Source: Ilex aquifolium | Taxonomy: Eukaryota > Streptophyta > Magnoliopsida > Aquifoliales > Aquifoliaceae | Assembly (NCBI GenBank): GCA_951799425.1 | Contig: OX637394.1 | Coordinates: 37,961,001-38,025,000 of the forward strand | Reading direction: 5' to 3' | Length of the DNA stretch: 64,000 bases | Shown here: positions 24,619-34,289 of the stretch, in pieces | How the letters are laid out: each line of letters begins with the position of its first letter | How positions within the stretch are numbered: the stretch's first letter is position 1 | Position numbers and translations under genes: made by a program | The notes under the pieces: model-generated | What the model saw: the letters and a program-made list of their open reading frames with translations, nothing else | Told to the model about the DNA's origin: nothing | Database searches by the model: none

Positions 24619-26421
24619 TGATTAGTAGTTAAAATTAGCATATTACTATGCCTTTTTTAGACTAATTATACTTTGATGGAGTTTAAATGATGACATTTCA
24701 GGACATAAATTGTATAAGGGCCCAAAGGCAATGAATATCAAACTTTCATGCAACACCAGCATGTTCTGGAAGAAAATTGAAGAAGCTTGAAACAAGGCAT
24801 GAACGTTCGAACGCCAATCCACGTTCGAACGTTCTCTTGAATTATTTGAAGACCAGACTGCTGAAATGCGAATACATGAAGTGTTGCAGCTAGGAAGGAA
24901 AACACAGAGGTACTTGAGTAGCACTTTTGAACGCCAATTCACGTTCGAACGTTGTCTTGAATTATTGAGGACCAGGTTGCTGAGTGCAAGGGCAATAGTA
25001 CATAACGTGTGGAATTTGCTCTCACAGAAGAACACAGGCCACTTGAGTAGGAGATTCAAACTCCATCTGGCGTTCGAACGCCCATCAAGCAAAAACAGGA
25101 GACAACATTCGAATGTGAATTGGCATTCGAACGTTGTCCCCAGACAGGCTGCAAAGTGGTTGATTTTCTATCCGGACCTTGGGGCACTCACTTGGACTTT
25201 GAAGGCCTTGCACTATTCCTTCACACTCCCTTGCCCACTCCTCCTTGACTATATATAATCTCATTGTAGGAGCTTCAGGGACTTACATTTTTTACATAGA
25301 GAACTAGAGCTAGTTGTAAAGTTAGACTTAGATTTACATTTACTTGCATAGAGGAAGATAGATCATCTTTTGGTTAAGGTGGAAACCCTCCAAAGGTGAC
25401 TAGTTTTCTTCTACTTTCATTATTAGTTTCGTTCGCTTCCATTGTTTGAGCTTCCTTATTCCCTTAGAGGAGTAAAACTCTTCCATTTTTCTAGAATTTT
25501 ACCAAAGTCGTGAAGGGTGGAACGTGATTCACTCATTCTTCGTCGAAGATCGGCTCCTTGTGTAGTGTGTTTTACCTTGTAACTCCTCTACTTGGAGGGA
25601 TGAGCATCACTCACTTTTCTAGCTTTACAAAAGCCATGAAGAGTGAGTAGTTTCTCATTCACTCTTTAGTAAGAGGTGATGGTCATGTATAAATCATCCG
25701 GAAGTTATATTTGTGCACTTCGTTTATGCTTAATGCTTTATATTTCACTTGTTTATTGAATGATTAAATGCATCTAGCAAAGCTAAGGTACTTTGTATAA
25801 CTGTGAGTACTTTCTATGACACATATGACTCTTGACATAGAAAGACTCATAGGTTCAAGGCAAGTACCCCGGCTAGATCTTCATGACTACAGTTCAATCT
25901 TCACCATTATTGTGCTTCATTTAAAGAATGGAATACTAATGTCATGGTTGGATGTCTTGTAGAAACACTTGTTTGTTTGTAGACGGGTTGAGTCTCGGCA
26001 CAGACAATTCTTGTAAACTTCTACAAAGACATCGGAATCGTGCTATTAATTCTCACAATCCATCTTTATCTTCCGATTAACTTCAGTTGACACGGTGGTT
26101 AATTGAGTTACCAAGCACAAGTATAATAAATCGGATGGTTAACTACATGTCCAGATCCTCGAGCTAAAGGGTGACTGTTATATTTGAGAAATTATTATAT
26201 TTTGTCTAGAAAATCCCCTTGGAAAGAATCTTAAATTCTGTCCAGCAAAATCCCTAAACATCACGACTTTAAATCTCAAGGGTTCCAGTCACTGTGGTCT
26301 CTATCACTGCTTACTTCGAAACACCAACATTAGTTCCCTGTGAATTCGACTTCGAACTTAACCGGATTATTACTACAGCTTGACCGCCTGCACTTGGGTG
26401 CATACATTTCGGATCAAGTCA
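24619..26421 (+). mobile_element. Solo LTR 2 (Athila, same family as element E) inside LTR 1
   Basis: It starts TGATTAGTAG, ends GGATCAAGTCA and is flanked by ATATC (24614-24618 and 26422-26426). Its 1803 bp and its 3' half match the LTRs of element E, including the block TGAAGGGTGGAACGTGATTC and the end CTTGGGTGCATACATTTCGG. Its U3 half differs from that of element E. Confidence 0.88.
24803..25133. repeat. Cluster of CGTTCGAACG palindromes in LTR 2
   Basis: About seven copies, four of them perfect 10-mers. Two occur as close pairs separated by CCAATCCA or CCAATTCA. The last ends about 116 bp upstream of a TATATATAA box at 25250. Confidence 0.88.
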
Positions 26422-27729
26422 ATATCTTCTTGCTTACTCGTTGACAACTAAGACTTGGCATAGGTAATTCTTGTAGTCGTTGCAATTGTATTAATTCTGC
26501 TAATCGATTCAATTGATTCTGACACACATTTGTTAATTAAATTGAGTGTTTAACGAATGTCTACCGCTTGGGTGAAGCCAGACTGTAAGCTCAAGTGAGT
26601 TATAGAATTTGAGTCAAAATACCTAATCATGGTGAGGTGATCTTTACCGATCAACCAATTCTTTTATTTAATTGTTATTTCGTTAATTAATTAAGTTTTC
26701 CAACTCTCAAATACTCTCAAAATTCCGAACTTTTATTTCTCATTGTTTTATCACCCTTTGAACCAACCGTCTTCCCTGAGGAGACGACTTCGGTAATCGA
26801 CCGAGTTACAAACGATACCCCTTCTTGCGCTTGAGAATTCCTGTTAATTGAATATAACTCTGAGGAGTAAGTAGGATGCCCATGAATTCGATCTTCTCTT
26901 AGGAATACCTCGTAGGGGAGTTCGTCTCTCGATTCATAGCCAATAGTCGAGAGCCAATGACAATTGACACACTCTTGGCGCTAAGCCAAAAATGTGGAGA
27001 GACTCTCCGTGAGTATGTCACGAGGTACTTGGAAACCTATACCGATATAGAAAAGTGCGATGAGAAGACTGTCGTTGTCTCTTTCCGTTTGGGCCTCCCC
27101 AAGGAAAGAGAATTTAGGAAGCACCTCACCCTATGGCCGCCCAGAAGTATACCACACTTGCAGGAGCATATCAAGAGGTATGTGAAGGCGGAGGACAACA
27201 ACAGACCAGTTGACTGGCTGCTAAAGAAGAATCAAATTGAGGAAGACAATACTCCCAACCCATCGAGAAGAGACAGGTCATCTAAGGGAACGAGGGACTC
27301 CTACCAAGGAACCAACACTGTCTTTAAGGAGCCTATCTATCAAGTCCTGAACCAAATCAAAGACAAAGAGAATTTTAGGTGGCCACCTAAGATGATAGGA
27401 TATCCATCAAAGTAGGACCAAAACCTCCATTGTTCCTATCACAAGAATAAAGGCCACCGGACGGAGAATTGTTTGGCACTCAAGTGCCACCTAGAAGAGT
27501 TGGTCAAGCAAGGCCACCTCTCTTGGTACATTGACAAAGAAAAGACTATCAACGAGCACAAAGAGCAACAAATCCAATCAGATGACCAACCAAATAACTA
27601 AGTTTTATTTTTAGCTTAGTTAACAACGTCTTATTTCAATAAGTCTTCAAAGACATTTGTTTCTTATTCTTGTTGATTAGTAAACAGAAGTTTATTTTTC
27701 ACAACTCTAAGTATTCCTCTATTTGTGAT

Positions 27730-28215
27730 TACAGCCAACCTCCATGGTTGCACCTCAAGTCAACCTCTGTGGTTGTACTGCAAGCCGACCTCTTTGGTTG
27801 CACCTCTAGCCAACCTCCATGGCTGCATCTCAAGCCAACCTCTATGGTTGGACCTATATCAGTCATTCGTGGTTGTACCTCAAGCTAACCTCCATGATTG
27901 CACCTCAAGCCGACCTCTTTGGTTGTACCTCCAGCCAACCTTTGTGGTTGCACCTTTAGCCAACCTCTATGGTTGCACCTCCAGCCAACCTCCGTGGTTG
28001 CACCTCCAGCCAACCTCCGTGGTTGCACCTCCAGCCAAACTCCGTGATTGCACCTTAATCCAACCTCTGTGGTTTCACCTTAATCTAATTTTCATGGTTG
28101 CACCTCAAGCCAACCTCCATGGTTGTACGTCAAGTCAACCTTCGTAGTTGCACCTCAATCCAACCTCCATGGTTGCACCTCACGATTCCTTCACCTCCAT
28201 GCGACCTCTAAGGTT
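27730..28215 (+). repeat. 24-bp minisatellite in element C
   Basis: About twenty units of the form AACCTCCATGGTTGCACCTC follow gag. Each unit has a short inverted word AACC and GGTT. The two open frames through it are products of the repeat and not genes. Confidence 0.9.
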
Positions 28216-28844
28216 GCCTTTCAGAGCTACTTAGTCTCCATGAAACCTTCATAGTTGCCCTTTAGGCTACTTCGACTCCATGCAACCTCTAAGGTTGCCC
28301 TCTAAGTTACTCAGCCTTCGACCGACGACCAGTAATTTCTACGATTGCTTATCAAGCTACTTAACCTTTCCTAAGAATTTTCCACCTCCGATTATCTGAC
28401 ACCTCAACTCATGACGACCTCCCTTCGGTCAGAACGGAGGGCACAAGTCATAGAAGACTCGGACCACCTCCACCAAGGAACTTCTCCATGATCTAAAGCA
28501 TCAAGAAGTCACTCTCAAGCCATGAAACGTTCTTCCAAACTGGATATGACCCATGAATCCCGACTTGATTCTCGAGCAACTCTTGTCACTCAACTAGCTC
28601 ATAAGCAAAGTAAGTCAGTCCCCCGTACAAGCAACAATGAGTGTTTCTCATTTCTTTATATCAGGTAAGCTCCAATTTTATGAACCAAGTGAAATAACAC
28701 AAAGAGAAATGATTAAAGAGGAGAAGAGAGAAAAGAAACTTAATTCCCTAATCCTTTAGGCAATAAAGGCTCAAAAAGCCTAAGTCCTCCGAAAACATAC
28801 CTCAATTAATTTCATTCATTGATTAATGAGGTATGGGGGGCCAT
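28216..28844 (+). other. 3' non-coding region of element C
   Basis: A few degenerate copies of the minisatellite (CATGCGACCTCTAAGGTTGCC words) extend to about 28350. The stretch ends in GGTATGGGGGGCCAT, the polypurine tract beside the 3' LTR. No coding signal. Confidence 0.6.
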
Positions 28845-29603
28845 TGTGGGGAACATGGCATTGAATGTTGGTCGGAACCCTCAAGACCAGGCATGTGACA
28901 GTCGGCACCAACAAGAAGGCTAGGCCCTCTACTGGTTGGCACTCACAAGACCAGGCAGCTGCCTACCAGCACTTACCTGGGAGGTTCACTCTCGAGTGGC
29001 AGCCTTATGTAAGGAACTGTCGGTCGACACTTGTCCAAGGGAGGTCCTCGCTTGAGCCCACTAACAACTAGAAGCTTCCATGAGTCAACTACCTCATTGT
29101 TATGTAAGTTGCTACGAGCTCTCTCACTGACATTTGCTAGGACCAACTAGGAGCTAGAATCCTAGTCAAACACTATTCCTAACTCTGAGGAGCTGGTGAT
29201 GAGGCACCAAGGAGTTAGAGTCCAAGTAAAATGCTAATCCTAGCAACCAAGAGCTAGTGATAAGGATCTAAGACCAAGAGTCCTAATCTAACTCTACCCC
29301 AAACTTCTAGGACCTGGTGACTAGGTTGAGCCAATCAACTTAGAGTTCAGGTTCCTTTGGAACAGATCTCCCTATTGCTATAAATAAAGGCCTCTAGGTA
29401 CCATGTAAGGGATTCAATCCTAGCCTGTTTACTCCATACTTTTCTCTGACTTGCAATCTGACTTAAGCATCAGAGTCCTTTTGGTCGCCTTCGGTCATCG
29501 GTTCACCTAGGTGTTCTCTTGTCTTGTAGGTTCATGAGGCTTATTCACCACCCTCTTCGTCCGTACAAGGTGGTTACTCTTTGTGTGAAATTATTCCCGC
29601 ACA
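28845..29603 (+). repeat. 3' LTR of element C
   Basis: 759 bp, starts TGTGGGGAACATGG and ends TTATTCCCGCACA, with a TATA box CTATAAATA near 29380. Confidence 0.85.
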
Positions 29604-30887
29604 GGACAAAATGCATGGCTTTCTACATTCGCCGCCGAATCATACACCCTAATCGAAGAGGGAAAGACTCTTAAGGCTTGGAGTAAAGATAGATAAGATT
29701 AGATTAAGGTATCAAGTCAATGAACTTTGTTCGGTATCTCGCTTGGTAAAGTGTATGAATGTTTTAACCCTAGAGGGTAGAATGACGGAGATAGGACCTA
29801 GTTGTACATTGTGACGTTCTGAGTCTAAAATTTGGCAAATCCTTTGGAGCCTGATCACGAGGGATTTATCTCCCTCATAAGATCTCTAGTTTCGGCATGG
29901 ATAGTCTGCCTTTAACCAGACCGAAAAAGGGATTAGTCAAGTTGCATGTAAACTGATCCGAACACCCGTAACTACAATACCCAAAAAAAAGTGTGTATAA
30001 AATCTTTTACATATGTTAGCCTTGTACCTTCACTTTACAAAATAATTCACTCTTTCTCTTCATCGAGATGTTGATCAATGTATGTTGTTGCCCAAGCTAA
30101 GTATGGAAAAAATTTGTTTGTACAAACGTATTAACTGGGTTCAAGGGTAAGAATACGCAAAAAATAATTAGGGGAAGGGTTAGGATCAGAACTATCAATA
30201 AGTTGTGCCATGTAATGTTTTTATATTGTACAAGTCATATCTTGTTAAAAAATTTTCAATTCATATCAGACTCATTTATAATCTTGTATTCTCAAATTCA
30301 TGTCATGTATATCCGATGTTTTATTAGATTTGTGTCGATCAATTAATTTTACGAGTTTGATGGGTGCCTTTTACCATCAAAACCCACTAATTTCATGTGG
30401 TTTCGTGGAGGATTCACATGTAGATGTAGTGCCTAAAATTACCAGGCCAGTTAGGATATTTTGATTTTGAAAATTACCTCAAGTTCACAATTTGTACAGT
30501 CAACTCAAGATTACCCCTTATTCTTTTCGAGCTATAGTTTTCATTCCTTAAGGGCCCTAACTCTATCCATAGATTAAGGTCGAATTGGAAATTCTTAATA
30601 TGACTATCAACATGATATAAAATCACCTCATACTTATCTAGTTTGAGTTTAGTCTTAATAGGTGTATAAGAACTGTGTGGATAACCCTTTGGGGTGGTTC
30701 AGTGGTTGAATTTGGTCTTTGGTAACCTAAAGGTCTCACTTTCAATCCCTTCACATATTCCCTAAGGATTATCCACCTTTGTTCCTTTAAAGGTGTGTTT
30801 GGTTTAAGCATTAGGAAGGATCGGATTGGACAAACCCGTCTATTCCATTCCCATCCATCTCGCCCTTGGACTAATTATAGTGATAAT
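29604..30887. other. Non-coding DNA between elements C and G
   Basis: It starts with the right copy of the 53-bp flanking repeat. No coding frame or terminal repeats could be assigned. A SINE-like segment lies near 30688-30800. Confidence 0.5.
30688..30800 (+). repeat. tRNA-derived SINE-like sequence
   Basis: GGGGTGGTTCAGTGGTTGAA resembles a polymerase III A box and GGTCTCACTTTCAATCCC about 45 bp later resembles a B box, the layout of plant tRNA-derived SINEs. The 3' end is not clear. Confidence 0.5.
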
Positions 30888-31470
30888 TGATGGGCCTGGC
30901 CCAAACTAAGCCCAGATCAAAGACGCAGACTAGACCCAGATCACAGATGCAAACCAGACATAGATCACAGATGCCGACCAGGCCCAGGTCACAGATGTAG
31001 AAGCTCATCACAATTTCAATTGAGCAAAGCACACTACCTTGGAAGACAAGTCTATTAGTAGCGCACGTGGGGATCTCCATCTTAAGAAGAGAATCATGGA
31101 ACGCAGTCGTCGAGGTGCACATTGTCAGCTTCACAAAATCACCTCGCCCGTTATAAGGATGACGTCGACCTCACGAAACTACCTCGCTCCCCATAATGGC
31201 GCATCAATCAAGGCTCCCTCGGAGTCCTTTGTGAAATTTTACTCGCTTATAAATTGTAAGCCCCGCCTATACATGGCGGACATCATATAAATCTCAGCAC
31301 TCTACACACCTTGAGTAATAAGATTCTCCGATCACCATAGCTATTCTCCATGGAGTAGGTCACTCAGACCGAACCACCTAATTTGTGTATTTTACTATGT
31401 TAAGCATACCCCATCACATACACCATCACATCTTTGATTGATTTTGCATAAATATATTTGCGCGTCATCA
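30888..31470 (+). repeat. Probable 5' LTR of element G with 24-bp repeats
   Basis: The ends TGATG and CATCA and the adjoining primer region suggest an LTR. Near 30905-31000 four degenerate 24-bp units share CCCAGATCACAGATGC. Confidence 0.6.
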
Positions 31471-31526
31471 GTTTGGCATCGTTTATGGGAACGACTTAGT
31501 TTTTACCCTATTGTATTCTCATTTTT

Positions 31527-32590
31527 ATGGCTATTACAACCAGAGCCATGAATCAACGAAGAGAAAATGATAATCAACCATGTCAGGACGAGGTCCCACC
31601 CCTATTGGAAAACTTCGTTGCTGAAATGCAACTACTAAACACTATACGGTTGTTGGTAAACCAAAACCAACAAATCCTCCAATTGATGCTCACTAGGCAC
31701 CTTGAATTCGTGCCCTAGTAGCCAGGAAGGGCAGCGCCTAGGCACCCCTAGTGCCTTGACCAGCTCGCCAAGGCATCCCACCTCACCAGGGCACCCCAAA
31801 CGTCCCACCTTACTGGCCCTGGCTTCCCTTTCTCGGGCGCCCGCTTAGTCCTCCCATGCTGACGACCTTCTTTTCCAAGAAGAAGATGGGAAAACCCAGC
31901 ATATAGATCATCAAAGCCACTACAACAACCCAGAAGGTGTCCCCAACCACTAGGATGAGAAGATCAAGGAAGTAGATAACATATTGGACGACGTTTTCAA
32001 TGCCATGAAGGCGAAAGAGCTAGAAACATTTAAGCACCCTATGAGACGTACTGATACGCCATTCGTAGTTGATGTGGCCTTCCACCAAAGTTCAGAATGC
32101 CAACTATGGAATATTTTGATGACTCAAAAGATGAACTAGACCACCTTGACACCTATAAATCTGTTATGCAGATGCATGACATACAAGACGAGATTATGTG
32201 AAGAGATTTCCCTACCACCCTCAAGGGGTCTGCATGATAGTGGTTCACAAAACTCAGACCAACGTCCATAAATTCTTTTGCTAAATTAAGCAAATCTTTC
32301 ATCTCCTACTTTATAGGGGGAGGCCAACACCAGAAGTCTCTTACCCATACTCGGCATCAAGCAAGACCAGGATGAAAATGAGTGAGCTAACTCCATATTA
32401 TAGAGCCAGACGACAAAGTCACCATGGCTACCTTTGCTCATCTAGTTTTCTATTTTCAGTTTTGAAGCGCCCGCCAAAGAGCATGCCAAATTTACTATCA
32501 GAAGCCCAGAAATACACGAACGTCGAGGATTCACCAAAGCCAAGCGAGGTGAGTCCTCACATGGAGGGGAGAAGAGAAAAGAGCCCGTGA
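31527..32590 (+). pseudogene. Gag remnant of element G
   Basis: It starts MAITTRAMNQRREN, the Tat gag type start (compare MVSTRNMSKS in element B), and later shows a capsid-like KLRPTSINSFAKL pattern. Strongly decayed. Confidence 0.6.
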
Positions 32591-32749
32591 ATAAAGTTTT
32601 GCAAATTCATCACAAAAATTGTCCTCATCATTTCACAAAAATTTTGGAAACAAAAGCCATTCCTACAAAAGTTAGAGCACAGTCGGAATCTTCCTAAAAA
32701 AAAGAGAAAACATAAGGGCAAAAGGACAAAATCTATCAAGCATCCTCAG

Positions 32750-33440
32750 CACTCTGGCTACCTTCACTACCATCGCCCTCCTCGCTACTACCTCACTAAC
32801 TCTTATCAGAATCCTCGCCATCATCATCACCACCTGAGTCTGGCTCCTCTTATGGGATAAATCACGTTGTGAAAAGCCGCTAAAGCCTTCCCATTGAACT
32901 CCTCGTAGCCATTAATAAAAGCACTTATGACGCGATCCTGCAGGTTATGGACAACCTTCTCTATAGCCTCCTTCTTCCTCTCAATCTCCTGGGAGTGAGC
33001 CTCTGTTCTGGTAGCCCTCTCATGAGTTACCCGCAACTCCACCTCAGCTTTGGTAGCCCTCTCACGAGCTACCCGCAGCTCTATCTCAGCTTTAGTAGCC
33101 CTCTAGTGAGCTACTCGCAACTTTGTCGTAACTAGTCTCAATCTCAGCTTCTAGCTTAGCAGTTCTCTCGCAAGTCACTAAAAGCTCAGCCTATTATGCC
33201 TATGCTCTCGTGTAAGAAGGCTCAGTCTCAGCCTCCAAATTTAGTGGCTCTCTCGCAAGTCACCCGCAGTTCCTCCTCTATAGCTTACTGTGTCTGCCTC
33301 TCCCTCATCAGAGTCCTCGATACCTGCTCATGCTGGTTGGCCCTCACAAATGTGTATGTCTCTCCCTCTTCAGAATCATTGATAACTGCTCATGTTGGTT
33401 GGCCCCCACAAATGTATCTGTCTTTCCCTCATTAGAGTCC
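32750..33440 (-). pseudogene. Antisense coiled-coil gene remnant of element G
   Basis: On the minus strand, 42-bp repeats (33008-33130) encode 14-residue units of the type ELRVAHERATRTEA, that is two heptads each, and further 61-63 bp repeats lie at 33324-33480. The strand is opposite to gag, as for the antisense genes of element B, whose first gene also carries a coiled coil. It is probably the 3' antisense gene of a Tat element. Only pieces remain. Confidence 0.5.
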
Positions 33441-33541
33441 TTGATACATGATCATGTTGGTTGGCCCTCATAAAAAACATGTAGCTGTAAAACCATGGTA
33501 AATTTGAAATTTTAATGCAAAAAGGGAAAATTTGGGCACAC

Positions 33542-33705
33542 CTACCGGTAGATGTGGTCCAGTAGGTAGCTTCTACCGGTAGGTCTAGCCGGTAGAAATT
33601 TTCCAGTAGGGTTCTCCTACCGAAAGAACGTCACTTTTTCTATTGGTAGAAGAATTCCAGTTGGTCATTTCTACCAGTAGAATCTTGAGCACTTCTACCT
33701 GTAGG
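33542..33705. repeat. Cluster of CTACCGGTAG palindromes in the LTR of element H
   Basis: About seven copies, perfect at 33542 and 33573. The last ends about 104 bp upstream of TATAAAGG at 33810. Confidence 0.85.
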
Positions 33706-33958
33706 TTTTCTCTAAACTTTAAATTTTTGAAATATTTTACTAAGCTCTTGGGCATCGATTCCTTGTGCTCAAGGAGGTTATATGGGATATTAATGCCTAT
33801 GATTTGATGTATAAAGGCCACACGTGTGGGTTAAGATCCTGGTTAAGGGGATGCTATTGACGTGACGTCGAGTTATGCGGCATTCGCAGATATTTTTGTG
33901 AGTTGATGAGTGATCAACGGGTTGACAAAGGACCCCTGGTTTTAGGGGCATCACAGCT

Positions 33959-33971
33959 TGGTATCAGAGCC
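33959..33971 (+). promoter_or_regulatory. Primer-binding site of element H (initiator Met-tRNA type)
   Basis: TGGTATCAGAGCC is complementary to the 3' end of initiator tRNA-Met, the usual primer of chromoviruses. It starts four bases after the LTR end. Confidence 0.85.
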
Positions 33972-34289
33972 TAGGTTCTCGATTTACCTAGGGCTTACGG
34001 GGCATGGGTTTAGACCATTGCATCCATTGTGCATTACATGTTATGTGATTTAAATGCTACATGTTATGTGAACAATATGCATGGTTAAATGCATATGAAA
34101 AAGAGACACTAGGGTTAGAGAACATAACTTTTGGGGTCGAAAAGAAAAGGAATGGGACGTTCAGTGTATAGATGTCTACTAGTGGTGGCAGATGCTCTAC
34201 TAGTGAGATAAAGAGAGAAATCTCAAATTTTGAACTTGATCCCTATCTTGGGATACTAAGTTAGTGCTCTATTGCGATTTGACATGTGT

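Larger units (their letters stand above)
23569..26873 (+). mobile_element. Solo LTR 1 (Athila-like) inside the gag of element C
   Basis: It starts TGATGAGAGTATAATATTGC and is flanked by the direct repeat GGATG (23564-23568 and 26874-26878). Without the nested LTR 2 it is about 1.5 kb. It carries a palindrome cluster and a TATA box (TATAAATA near 24154). The right end does not show a clean CA, so the end coordinate rests on the duplication. Confidence 0.7.
22624..27600 (+). pseudogene. Gag region of element C, split by nested LTRs
   Basis: The left part (22624-23568) encodes a coiled-coil start and a capsid-like segment. The right part (26874-27600) has GETLREYVTRYLETY, RRDRSSKG and a zinc-knuckle-like [14 protein letters not shown], then ends. 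The pattern matches gag of Tat-lineage elements. Several breaks are present besides the nested insertion. Confidence 0.75.
21973..29603 (+). mobile_element. Element C: old gag-only Tat-like LTR element
   Basis: Plus-strand order: 5' LTR (about 21973-22564), primer region, gag in two parts around a nested insertion, a 24-bp minisatellite, polypurine tract (about 28828-28844) and 3' LTR (28845-29603). No protease, reverse transcriptase or integrase is visible between gag and the 3' LTR, so this is a non-autonomous gag-only element. In the last 155 bp of the LTRs about one base in ten differs, so it is several times older than element B. Broken. Confidence 0.8.
30888..33485 (+). mobile_element. 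Element G: decayed Tat-like retrotransposon remnant
   Basis: A probable LTR (30888-31470, TGATGGGCC to CGTCATCA) is followed by a degenerate primer region (TTTGGCATCGTTTATGGGAA), a decayed gag (31527-32590) and an antisense coiled-coil region (32750-33440). Pol is absent. It is strongly decayed, with many breaks, and its right end is not defined. Confidence 0.65.

Noticed and set aside
27725-28147. 140-codon frame rich in Pro, Trp and Leu
   Set aside because: It is only the reading of the 24-bp minisatellite; other frames of the same array are open too.
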